A stretch of DNA of 6,669 bases from Anaerolineaceae bacterium (GCA_011682595.1 JAACEH010000104.1:1-6669); one strand, 5' to 3'. Numbered from the stretch's first letter, positions 1-6,436 are shown. The notes: generated from the sequence alone by a model not told the origin. Numbers and translations: made by a program.

Positions 1-708
1 CGTGTACCGCTCCATCACCAGGCCGGCCATGGGACTGAACTCCATCTGCACGGAGGCCCCGCCGGCCATTTCGCCCTGAACGCGATAGTCGGTCACCTCG
101 CCGCGCGGGCCGCCTGCCGAGTAGAGAAAGTCCAGCGAACGATAGTCCGCATCGGCCAGAAAACGCAGGGCATCAATCGCGTGAATGGCCGTGGTCGAAA
201 AGTTCGGGTCGCCCCGGGCAACGCGCCGCAGTTGAACGCTCAGCGAACGGACCGGCCGGGCCTTGACCTTTTCCATGATCTTCTTCAGGCCGACCAGCGA
301 CGGCGTCCAGCGGCGATTGAAAGCCACTTGCACCAGTTGCTTTCTGCCTCCGACCTGCTCGACGGTCCGGGCCAGCGAGGCCACGGCGCTGCGGCTGCCG
401 GCCGGAGGTTTTTCGAGCAGCGTCGGCAGCCCCGCACGCACACAGAGCCGCGCCACACGGGCGTTGGCTTCGGGGCTGACCGCGACGACGGCGGCCTCCA
501 GGCCCGCCTCGCCCAGCATCTTCTGCGGCGAGTCCCAGGCCCCTTCGAAGTTGAAGGCCCCGCGAACTTCGTCAGCCTTCCTGAGGTCCAGGTCACAGAT
601 GCCCGCCAGGACAATGCCGCGACGCTTGCGACGGTAGTCCTCCAGTGACGGACCGTGCGCCGCCCGGGCCGCCCAACCAGCACCGAACAAGCCGACTCGA
701 ATTGCCAT
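1..708 (-). CDS. Gfo/Idh/MocA family oxidoreductase (partial, C-terminus off the left edge)
   Basis: A predicted NAD(P)-dependent oxidoreductase acting on a sugar, inositol or related polyol. The frame is open from an ATG at 708 to base 1 (236 residues); the family is usually 330-400 residues, so about the last third is missing. Residues 2-12 carry the Rossmann dinucleotide-binding turn (IRVGLFGAGWA, a GxGxxA pattern). Residues 71-79 form the strand ending in VAVSPE, and 99-102 are the EKPP motif that carries the family's conserved lysine. Residues 128-134 read VAFNRRW, matching the usual start of the C-terminal domain, and IHAIDALRFL at 175-184 matches the substrate-domain motif with His176 and Asp179. 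The start is supported by GGGAG about 6 bases upstream. The RseC-like gene lies 107 bp upstream on the same strand. The family is secure; the substrate cannot be inferred from this part. Confidence 0.92.
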   Translation of the reverse strand, partial: MAIRVGLFGAGWAARAAHGPSLEDYRRKRRGIVLAGICDLDLRKADEVRGAFNFEGAWDSPQKMLGEAGLEAAVVAVSPEANARVARLCVRAGLPTLLEKPPAGSRSAVASLARTVEQVGGRKQLVQVAFNRRWTPSLVGLKKIMEKVKARPVRSLSVQLRRVARGDPNFSTTAIHAIDALRFLADADYRSLDFLYSAGGPRGEVTDYRVQGEMAGGASVQMEFSPMAGLVMERYT

Positions 709-777
709 CACCAACTCCCGGATCGTGTGCCCGCGGCCGGTCTTGTCCAGCCGTGCGAAAGTCCATCATCGCCGGAC

Positions 778-804
778 CACGGCGGGCAAGACCCGCCGTG
801 CCAC
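778..804 (-). repeat. 27-bp palindromic element, copy A
   Basis: On the minus strand this element starts GTGGCA and forms a perfect 9-bp stem (arms CACGGCGGG and CCCGCCGTG) around a 5-nt loop, TCTTG. It lies in the 107-bp gap between the RseC-like gene and the oxidoreductase gene, 11 bases past the RseC-like stop. No T-run follows the stem on the minus strand, so it does not look like a standard intrinsic terminator. It has the same length and geometry as the element at 6610-6636. It could be a dispersed palindromic repeat or an mRNA-stabilising hairpin; which one is inference. Confidence 0.6.
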
Positions 805-815
805 ATACCATCACA

Positions 816-1262
816 TTACGGTGCCGTTTCGTCCGACTCGCCGGGACCCAGGCGAGTCACCCTGATTCGCTTGCTGTACCGCCGGTCGACCAGGCGGGCA
901 ATCTGAAAGACAGCTACGCCGCAGATGATGCCCAGCAGTGCGCCGCAAAGTTCCGGGTCCACGCCCAGCAACTCCGTCCACCACGACCAGCGAATGCCGA
1001 ACTGCAGCCCGGCCACTCCGGCGACAATCGGCAGCCCCAGGACCAGGACCATCGACAGCCAGGGACTGGCCTGGGGAACCAGAACCGCCACCTGGTCGTC
1101 GACGGCGAGCCCTTCAACCGCCGGCACCCGCAGGCGCATCTCCTTGCCGCCGCCAAGAATCTCGCAGGCCTTGCACTTCGCACAAGCCTCCGGCCGCGCG
1201 ACGTCCATCCGCACTTCCATCCACTGCCCGTTGATTTTGTGAACCGTACCTGTTTCCTGCAT
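816..1262 (-). CDS. RseC/MucC-like membrane protein (SoxR-reducing system RseC family)
   Basis: A predicted 148-residue inner-membrane protein of the RseC/MucC family, whose members are linked to redox control of SoxR and to the sigma-E envelope response in Proteobacteria. The N-terminal part (residues 1-65) is a small soluble beta-rich domain starting METGTV-like (MQETGTV), with a cysteine cluster C27-x2-C30-x2-C33 typical of the family and suited to redox or metal chemistry. Two hydrophobic spans follow, at about 68-90 and 104-126, then a short basic and acidic tail. I chose the ATG at 1262 because AGGTGA sits 4 bases upstream; an in-frame TTG at 1280 would add six residues with poorer support. 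No rpoE, rseA/rseB or rnf gene is visible nearby, so the Proteobacterial role should not be assumed. The family call is good; the function in this organism is open. Confidence 0.8.
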   Translation of the reverse strand: MQETGTVHKINGQWMEVRMDVARPEACAKCKACEILGGGKEMRLRVPAVEGLAVDDQVAVLVPQASPWLSMVLVLGLPIVAGVAGLQFGIRWSWWTELLGVDPELCGALLGIICGVAVFQIARLVDRRYSKRIRVTRLGPGESDETAP

Positions 1263-1389
1263 AATGTCACCTGATTTCAAGACCCACGGCGCGCGACCGA
1301 GACAGCGACAAGGAATGTGATGTTCTAGGCCCGTCGCATGGGGTCAGGATAGCGGGCCGGGAGGGAAAATGGAAGGGTTTCCCGGCCAG

Positions 1390-1428
1390 TGTTGAGCGTG
1401 GCGGCAAACGCTCCTGGCCACGCCACCC
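1390..1428 (-). repeat. Imperfect stem-loop between phosphatase and RseC-like genes
   Basis: The 193-bp spacer 1263-1455 contains an imperfect inverted repeat: GCGTGGC at 1396-1402 pairs with GCCACGC at 1417-1423 around a 14-nt loop, and an alternative 6-bp pairing, GTGGCG/CGCCAC, overlaps it. On the minus strand it begins GGGTGGCGTGG and contains TTGCC before the second arm, loosely resembling the elements at 778-804 and 6610-6636. It lies 28 bases past the phosphatase stop and lacks a T-run, so a terminator role is weak. A poor promoter-like pair (TTCCAT at 1369-1374, 17-bp spacer, TATCCT at 1346-1351) lies nearby and could serve the RseC-like gene; I rate it low. Confidence 0.3.
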
Positions 1429-1455
1429 AAGTGCACCCACGTGCCGGGGGAGCCC

Positions 1456-2367
1456 CTACCGACTGTCCGGGCGGGGCAGGTCCATGATCTTGGCGACGCG
1501 GTAGCTCAGGCCGCTCTGGGTGACTTCCTGGCCCAGCGGCAGGATCATGTAGCGGCCCAGTTGGTTGTCGCTGTAAAGAATGATGTGCCGGGAGTTGGGC
1601 ATCTTGAAACCCAGTTGCGACGGCTGGTGGCCGACGATCAGGATGTCGCAGTCGACGTGGCGGCAGAATATCCGGGCGGCCATGTCGTCCTGGTTGCGGC
1701 CCCAGAGAAAGCTGTAGAGCTGGCTCTCGCGGGTGAAGTCCTCGTCCACCAGTTGGCGGTCGAACAGCCGGTAGTCAAAGTCGGGCAGGGCGGCAAGGTG
1801 CGGCGTCGAGTGGCTGATCCAGACACGGTTGGGCGTCTTGATGGCCAGCGGCAGGGCTTTGAAGAAGTCGCAGTAGGCCTTCTTGACCTCGCCGGCCTGG
1901 GCGCCGTAGGCGTGCACCAGCCCCTTCCAGAAACTCTGGGTCAGGTTGACCGATCCCTTGCGGAGTTGGATGTTGAGCATCTCGGCCACGTCATGGTTGC
2001 CCAGCAGGATATGGACCCGCTCGGGGTAGTCGATCTTCAGCCGCGCCGCCTCTTCGATCAGTTGCCACGACTGGTCGCCGCCGCGGTCGTCGGTCTGGCC
2101 GCCGTGCTCCAGCTCGTGCAGAACGAGATGACGGTCCGCATGGTGGTCCAGATCGGCGAAACTGATGAGCCGCTCGAAGTTCGCCCGGCAACCGTGAATG
2201 TCGCCACTGACGATTACGTGGCCGTGATCAGGCAGATAGATAACGTTGCCCCGCCGCTTGGGGTCGCGCCGGGCGACGATCGCCGCCTCGCGGACGGTGT
2301 CGATGGCCAGACCGGCGTTCGCCGTCGGCGGGCTGGTCAGATCAATATCCCAGTCTTCTGTGCTCAC
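1456..2367 (-). CDS. PPP-like metallophosphoesterase (calcineurin fold)
   Basis: A predicted metal-dependent phosphatase with the calcineurin-like fold, closest in layout to serine/threonine PPP phosphatases. Counting from the TTG at 2385, the metal-site motifs in order are GDIHG (61-65), GNHD (129-132), a histidine in ISHSTP (His192) and a histidine in VGHQP (His253). The second PPP motif, normally GDxVDRG, is replaced by HELEHGG at about 90-96, with TDDRGG just after. The bridging aspartate is therefore apparently a glutamate. At 303-309 residues the length is normal. I prefer the GTG at 2367, which has GAGGGA 10 bases upstream; the TTG at 2385 has AGAAGG only 3 bases away. The amidase gene ends 54 bases upstream on the same strand, suggesting co-transcription. 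The substrate (protein, nucleotide or other) is unknown. There is no signal peptide, so it is probably cytoplasmic. Confidence 0.86.
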   Translation of the reverse strand: MSTEDWDIDLTSPPTANAGLAIDTVREAAIVARRDPKRRGNVIYLPDHGHVIVSGDIHGCRANFERLISFADLDHHADRHLVLHELEHGGQTDDRGGDQSWQLIEEAARLKIDYPERVHILLGNHDVAEMLNIQLRKGSVNLTQSFWKGLVHAYGAQAGEVKKAYCDFFKALPLAIKTPNRVWISHSTPHLAALPDFDYRLFDRQLVDEDFTRESQLYSFLWGRNQDDMAARIFCRHVDCDILIVGHQPSQLGFKMPNSRHIILYSDNQLGRYMILPLGQEVTQSGLSYRVAKIMDLPRPDSR

Positions 2368-2421
2368 TCTCGGCTGTTCCCTCAACTGCCTTCTCTTAAG
2401 AACAATAACGATTGCCGCCGG

Positions 2422-3141
2422 CTAATCTTGCAGCCGATTGCGGAATTTCTCACCCAGGCGGCGGAACAACTCTCCCGCGGGAAACTCCCTGCCGGGGCAG
2501 TCCGTGGCCACCAGGTCCTTGTGCAGGTAAACTCGCGTCAGCGGAATTCCGAAACGGTCGCACAACACATACACCGCCTCGGTCAGCGTGTCCATCTGCT
2601 TCCGAGTCGGACGGCCATGGTTGAAATTGCCGACCAGGGCGATGCCGATGCCATATTGATTGTAGGCCATCGAGCCCTGAAAGTCTTTGAGTGTCGGCAG
2701 CGGCTTCTTGACAAACGCATGGGCTCCGGTCTCCTGGTTTTTCCAGCGGGAGGTGTACTCCAGGCGGCCGTCCGGCATCCCGTCGCCGTTGCCGATGAGA
2801 AAATGGTAACCGATGCCCTTCTTCCAGTTCAACCTCTGGCGGTGATAGCGATCTATTCGCTCGACGTCGCCGACTTCGGTTGCCGTGTGGTGAAGGACGA
2901 TATATCGCCAGCGCCGCAAGGCGGCCATCCCGGCCGGGAAGATCGCCGCGGGTTGCCGCAGCTCGGGCCTGACAATCGGACGGGCCTCGGGCATCATGGC
3001 GTAACAGATACCGACCCCGGCGGCCATGGCGACCACCAGGACAAGGATGACCCGGGCCACTCGCAGCAGGTTCGTCCCCTGGGGGTGCGGGGCCGAGGAT
3101 TGGGGCGGCAGCCGGGTGCCGTCGTGCTCTTGGGCTTCCAT
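2422..3141 (-). CDS. Membrane-anchored N-acetylmuramoyl-L-alanine amidase (PGRP/Amidase_2 type)
   Basis: A predicted zinc amidase that cleaves the bond between N-acetylmuramic acid and L-alanine in peptidoglycan. In the 239-residue protein a short polar N-terminus is followed by a hydrophobic span at about 29-50, with Arg28 and Arg30 before it. This fits an uncleaved anchor with the enzyme outside the cytoplasmic membrane. The amidase domain covers about 78-225: YIVLHHTAT (zinc ligand His84), GIGYHF (catalytic-type Tyr112), AYNQYGIGIALVGNFN, and VYLHKDLVATDCPG with ligands His207 and Cys215. Thr213 occupies the position of the T7 lysozyme lysine, as in many PGRP-type amidases. All expected ligands are present, so the enzyme should be active. 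The ATG at 3141 is preceded by GGAG about 7 bases upstream. It probably shares a transcript with the downstream phosphatase. A role in cell-wall turnover or recycling is inferred. A 6-bp CGGCCG inverted repeat at 3167-3184 lies in its leader. Confidence 0.92.
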   Translation of the reverse strand: MEAQEHDGTRLPPQSSAPHPQGTNLLRVARVILVLVVAMAAGVGICYAMMPEARPIVRPELRQPAAIFPAGMAALRRWRYIVLHHTATEVGDVERIDRYHRQRLNWKKGIGYHFLIGNGDGMPDGRLEYTSRWKNQETGAHAFVKKPLPTLKDFQGSMAYNQYGIGIALVGNFNHGRPTRKQMDTLTEAVYVLCDRFGIPLTRVYLHKDLVATDCPGREFPAGELFRRLGEKFRNRLQD

Positions 3142-3208
3142 AAAGATTCTCCACGGTCGTCACGGCCGGCCGAAACACCGGCCGCCGACGGGCGGGCGGG
3201 CTTTCGAG

Positions 3209-3237
3209 TTGCAAAATTCGCATTGGCCCGCTATTCT
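3209..3237 (+). promoter_or_regulatory. Sigma-70-type promoter for tRNA-Arg
   Basis: TTGCAA at 3209-3214 (4 of 6 to TTGACA) and TATTCT at 3232-3237 (4 of 6 to TATAAT) are separated by 17 bp. The predicted start, near 3244, falls 6 bases before the mature tRNA 5' end. The placement in an AT-richer patch of otherwise very GC-rich DNA supports it. It may also transcribe the hydrolase gene downstream of the tRNA. Confidence 0.6.
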
Positions 3238-3249
3238 CACAGAATCAAA

Positions 3250-3323
<74 letters not shown>

Positions 3324-3444
3324 CTTGGTTTTCGAACCCGGCCGGCCGGAACTGCCGGAAGTGGCCCTCTTGGGGTATCCTTCGGCATTTCCGACCGTTT
3401 TCCCACGAACAATCCGGCTTCTCGGACCACAGTAGCGAGCAAAT

Positions 3445-4089
3445 ATGAAAATCGAAACCTTCCAGCTCGGTTCTTTCCTGACCAACTGCTACCTGCTGAC
3501 CTCCGACGACGGCCGCGAGGCCCTCCTGGTCGACGCCCCGGAAGAGATCGAGCAGGTAATCGACCTCTGCGACTCGCGGGGCCTGGCCCCGAAGATGCTC
3601 ATCAACACCCACGGCCACATGGACCACATCGCCGGCAACCAGGCCGTCAAGGACCGCTGGCCCGACATCGAGTTGGCCATCCACGCCGCCGACCAGGCCA
3701 AGCTCCGCAGCGCGATCCGGAACCTCTCGCTGCTGATGGGCATGAACGTCAAGAGCCCGCCGGCCGACCGGCTGCTCGCCGAAGGCGATTCCGTGGACCT
3801 GGGCGGCCGGAGCCTGGAGGTCCTGCACACCCCCGGCCACAGTCCGGGCGGCATTTCGCTGCTCACCCGCTCCCAGGGTCAGCCTCCCGTGGTCTTCACC
3901 GGCGACGCGCTGTTCGCCATGGGCATCGGGCGAACCGATTTCCCGGGAGCCAGCCTGAAAACACTGCTGGCGGCCATTCACGACAAGCTCCTGGTGCTGC
4001 CGGACGAGACGGTGTGCCACCCGGGGCACGGGCCGCTGACGACCATCGGCCAGGAGCGCACCGGCAACCCATTTTTGAAAGACATGTAA
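3445..4089 (+). CDS. MBL-fold metallo-hydrolase, glyoxalase II-like
   Basis: A predicted zinc hydrolase of the metallo-beta-lactamase fold, most like the YcbL/GloB (hydroxyacylglutathione hydrolase-like) branch. In the 214-residue protein the metal motifs appear in order: THGHMDH at 55-61 (His56, His58, Asp60, His61), HTPGHSPGG at 128-136 (His132), TGDALF at 152-157 (bridging Asp154) and CHPGHGPLTTIGQE at 191-204 (His195). The ending NPFL is common in this group. It lacks the long C-terminal substrate domain of true glyoxalase II, so the substrate is probably a thioester or a small lactone-like ester; that is inference. The predicted site of action is the cytoplasm. The ribosome-binding site before the ATG at 3445 is weak (GCGAGC, 4 bases away). 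It lies 121 bp after the tRNA on the same strand and may be read from that promoter. Its 3' end faces the convergent three-gene unit. Confidence 0.93.
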   Translation: MKIETFQLGSFLTNCYLLTSDDGREALLVDAPEEIEQVIDLCDSRGLAPKMLINTHGHMDHIAGNQAVKDRWPDIELAIHAADQAKLRSAIRNLSLLMGMNVKSPPADRLLAEGDSVDLGGRSLEVLHTPGHSPGGISLLTRSQGQPPVVFTGDALFAMGIGRTDFPGASLKTLLAAIHDKLLVLPDETVCHPGHGPLTTIGQERTGNPFLKDM

Positions 4090-4213
4090 GTGCGGGTCGG
4101 CTTATCCTCGGCGACCTCGGGGCCATCCGTCACAGGGGCTTTATGCACATCAGACATGACAACCGCCGGCGGCCGTCCCTGACTTTCGACGACTGGTTTC
4201 AGACCTTAGGGCC

Positions 4214-4229
4214 GGCCACTCAGGTGGCC
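4214..4229. other. Hairpin at the end of the small membrane protein gene
   Basis: GGCCAC at 4214-4219 and GTGGCC at 4224-4229 form a perfect 6-bp stem with a 4-nt loop. The minus-strand TGA stop at 4220-4222 lies within the loop. It sits in the convergent gap between the MBL hydrolase and the minus-strand unit and could end transcription there, but neither strand has a T-run after it. The rest of the gap (4090-4213) shows only a short CCGCCGGCGG palindrome and no gene. Confidence 0.25.
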
Positions 4230-4363
4230 CGCTGCAACACCGCAAGTATAACCAGAAAAGCGATCCACAGCAAATACGCCGCCAGGGCGACATGAAATTT
4301 CCGGCGCGTCGGCGGTTCGGCATCGGGCCGTGATGACCTGGATTTCTTATCTTTTGCAGCCAT
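4220..4363 (-). CDS. Small single-span membrane protein (47 aa), function unknown
   Basis: A 47-residue open frame, starting MAAKDKKSRSSR. Residues 1-23 are strongly basic and polar. Residues 24-43 form one hydrophobic span (HVALAAYLLWIAFLVILAVL), followed by the short tail QRAT. By the positive-inside rule the basic N-terminus should stay in the cytoplasm. The evidence that it is real is positional and compositional. The ATG at 4363 lies 20 bases after the stop of the Minf_1886 gene on the same strand, with GAGG 10 bases upstream. The frame ends just before the convergent gap, and the protein has a clean basic-plus-span design that chance frames seldom show. I do not recognise a family. It may be a membrane-bound partner of the upstream genes, but nothing in the sequence states its job. 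Confidence 0.68.
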   Translation of the reverse strand: MAAKDKKSRSSRPDAEPPTRRKFHVALAAYLLWIAFLVILAVLQRAT

Positions 4364-4383
4364 CGGAAGATTGCCTCACTCGA

Positions 4384-4773
4384 CTACTGGTTGGTCTCGG
4401 TCTCGATACAGAAATCCCGGTCGAAGGCCTCCTGGAAATCGTAGACTTCGCTGAAGTCATCAATCGAGTCGCTCTCGGTTTTCTTCAACAGGTCGGCCTC
4501 GATCATGCCGTAAACCAGGCGGCCGAAGTCGGCCGTCTCCCGAATGTTCCACGACTCGAGCACCGTCCGGGCCAGGAAGCCGAACTGCTCCAGGGCCAGC
4601 CGCCTGGCCCCCTGGCACAGTTCGCCCCCCGTGACGTGGCCCTCGCGGTCCAGCGTATGCGATGTGTAGGCGATCGATTCGCTGATAAACTCGTAGGCCT
4701 CGCGCGGATAGCGGGGGTTGCTCTCCAGGAGCTTGCGCAACTTGGCTTCGTCGTCCAGATCTTGTTCCGCCAT
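4384..4773 (-). CDS. Minf_1886 family conserved protein
   Basis: A 129-residue soluble protein of the Minf_1886 family (TIGR04138 as I recall), a conserved group of unknown function found in Planctomycetes and Verrucomicrobia. Family features seen are: YPREAYEFISESIAYT at 22-37; HVTGGELCQGARRLALEQFG at 46-65; ARTVLESWNIRETADFGRLV at 68-87; and the ending DFSEVYDFQEAF at 106-117. It is mostly helical and acidic, with no signal peptide or membrane span. I chose the ATG at 4773 rather than an upstream in-frame start at 4842. The longer form would overlap the ricT end, and the ATG has GAGGAAG 8 bases upstream, sitting over the TGA stop of ricT. The 13-base gap to ricT and this overlap argue for translational coupling. 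The tail is polar (ETETNQ). The function is unknown. Confidence 0.86.
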   Translation of the reverse strand: MAEQDLDDEAKLRKLLESNPRYPREAYEFISESIAYTSHTLDREGHVTGGELCQGARRLALEQFGFLARTVLESWNIRETADFGRLVYGMIEADLLKKTESDSIDDFSEVYDFQEAFDRDFCIETETNQ

Positions 4774-4781
4774 GACCGGCG

Positions 4782-4789
4782 CTTCCTCA
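4782..4789 (-). promoter_or_regulatory. Ribosome-binding site overlapping the ricT stop codon
   Basis: The minus strand reads TGAGGAAG here. TGA is the ricT stop and GAGGAAG is a strong Shine-Dalgarno sequence 8 bases before the ATG of the Minf_1886 gene at 4773. It decides the start of that gene and suggests that ribosomes finishing ricT reinitiate on the next frame. Confidence 0.7.
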
Positions 4790-6436
4790 CTTCTGCTGCG
4801 ACGAACTGCTCTCTGGCGATCCGCCGTCGGACGGCTTGCCACTGCTGCGGCGACGACTCCGGCGACCCCGGCGGCGCTTCTTCCGCGGTTGCTCGCTCTG
4901 TGGAACCTCGGCAGCGGCTTCGGTCTTGGGGGGCGGCGAGCCCTGGTCGTCGGAAATCACGCCCAGGTGTTCGAGCACCGCCTTAGGAACGCCCAGCCCC
5001 TTGCTTTTCTTCCCCGAGACTTCGCGGCCGCCGATCCCGGCCGTGCTCGCGGCAGGCTGTCCGCCGCCGGCGGCAGGCTGTTCGCTCTGAGGCTTGCGGC
5101 CCCGGCGGCGCGATCTCCGTTTGCGTTTCGGCCGTGCCTCGCCGGCTTCGCCGGTTTTCGGTTCGGCCGCTTTCGCCGCCCCCTCGCCGGAGGGCTTGCG
5201 GGTCCGATCCCCAGACGCGGTTTCCTTGCCGTCCTTCGCCTTTTTCGATCTGCCGCCACGCGGCTTGTCGCCTTCCGGCTTGCGGCGCGATCGCCTGCCG
5301 CCATTGCTGGGCCGCCCAATCTGGCGGCCTGCCGCCAAGGCCTCTTCCACCTGCTGCGGTGTCAGGTCGCGGTCGGTAATGCTCTCCGCGGGCACTATCT
5401 GCACCTTGCCGGCGATACTGACTCTGACCAACTGGGTGAGCACGGACCCGCCGATGACCTTGCCCGGCCCCATTTCGGTCTGCACGTAGCTGTTCTTGCG
5501 AGGCAGGGTTTTCTTCAACTCCTCGTAGGTTTCATTCTCGAACCTCAGGCAGCACATCAGCCGCCCGCAGCGGCCGCTGATCTTGCTCGGGTCGAGCGTC
5601 GCCTTCTGGGTCTTGGCCATCTTCATCGAGATGGGCTGAAACTCCTTGATGAAAGCCCGGCAACAGATGAACTGGCCGCAACGTTCGTAGTCGGCCAGCA
5701 ACCGGGCCTCGTCGCGCACGCCGATCTGCCGCATCTCGATCCGCGTCTGGTATTCCTCCGCCAGGTCCTTGACCAGGTCGCGGAAATCGACGCGCCCCTC
5801 GGCCAGGAAGAAGAAGATGATGCGGTCGCCACCGAACAGATGCTCGACGGCTACAAGCTGCATCGGCAGACCGCGATCCTTGATCCGCTGCTCGCAGAAC
5901 TTCCGTTCTTTCTGCTCCGACTTGTGAAGGTGCCCTTCGTCTATCAGATCGTCGTGCGTGGCGATGCGGCGGATGGTCCCGGCCCGCTTCAGGGGCCGGC
6001 CTTCGTAGGCCATCTGCCGGTTGCCCATGCACAGGACGGTGCCGATCTCCAGACCCCGATCGCTCTTGATGACCACCCTGGCATGGCGGGCGACTTCTCC
6101 TATCTTCGTACGGAACAGGCCCAGGGAGCCCATGCGGCCATAGCGAATGCAGACCAGATCCTTGTCCGCGCGCGGCTTCTGCCGGCCGTCGGCCTTGCCC
6201 TCGGCAACCTTCTGCGGTTCGGACGGCTGTCCAGCGGCCGCCTCACCGTCACCCTCAGCGACCGCCTGTTCGGGAGGTGTTTGTTCTGGGGGCGCTTGCG
6301 CAGCGGTTTGTGCCGGCTCACTCGTTTCAGACTGTCCGGCAATCGCCTCGGAAGCCTCCTCGGCCGTCGATTGCGTGGGTTCAGGATTGTCCCGGCTGTC
6401 AGGGCGGAGGCCCTGGTCCTGGTTGTTGTCTATCAT
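4787..6436 (-). CDS. ricT: RicT/PSP1 domain protein with long disordered tails
   Basis: A homologue of RicT (YaaT), the PSP1-domain subunit of the RicA-RicF-RicT complex. In Bacillus subtilis that complex binds Fe-S clusters and directs RNase Y-dependent mRNA maturation. The core spans about 93-355: VCIRYGRMGSLGLF at 95-108, RGLEIGTVL at 127-135, the cysteine motif RCGQFICCRAF at 252-262 (Cys253, 258, 259) and GRCGRLMCCLRFENETYEE at 288-306 (Cys290, 295, 296). The six cysteines fit cluster binding. At 549 residues it is about twice the usual core length. Residues 1-92 are Glu, Gln, Ala and Pro rich, acidic and probably disordered. Residues 375-549 are Gly, Ser, Lys and Arg rich, with arginine blocks at 381-402, 436-448 and 518-531. 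No ricA or ricF is seen here. The ATG at 6436 has only a distant GAGGA (12 bases). It heads a unit with the Minf_1886 gene. Confidence 0.93.
   Translation of the reverse strand: MIDNNQDQGLRPDSRDNPEPTQSTAEEASEAIAGQSETSEPAQTAAQAPPEQTPPEQAVAEGDGEAAAGQPSEPQKVAEGKADGRQKPRADKDLVCIRYGRMGSLGLFRTKIGEVARHARVVIKSDRGLEIGTVLCMGNRQMAYEGRPLKRAGTIRRIATHDDLIDEGHLHKSEQKERKFCEQRIKDRGLPMQLVAVEHLFGGDRIIFFFLAEGRVDFRDLVKDLAEEYQTRIEMRQIGVRDEARLLADYERCGQFICCRAFIKEFQPISMKMAKTQKATLDPSKISGRCGRLMCCLRFENETYEELKKTLPRKNSYVQTEMGPGKVIGGSVLTQLVRVSIAGKVQIVPAESITDRDLTPQQVEEALAAGRQIGRPSNGGRRSRRKPEGDKPRGGRSKKAKDGKETASGDRTRKPSGEGAAKAAEPKTGEAGEARPKRKRRSRRRGRKPQSEQPAAGGGQPAASTAGIGGREVSGKKSKGLGVPKAVLEHLGVISDDQGSPPPKTEAAAEVPQSEQPRKKRRRGRRSRRRSSGKPSDGGSPESSSSQQK

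Noticed and set aside
181..648. Plus-strand open frames over the first 700 bases
   Set aside because: The minus strand encodes a Gfo/Idh/MocA oxidoreductase with all the expected motifs across the same bases.
778..804. Palindrome as an intrinsic terminator of the RseC-like gene
   Set aside because: The stem is strong but no T-run follows it on the minus strand, and a matching palindrome occurs elsewhere, so a repeat is the better description.
4330..4986. 218-codon plus-strand open frame
   Set aside because: It is antisense to the Minf_1886 gene and the end of ricT, with no domain of its own.
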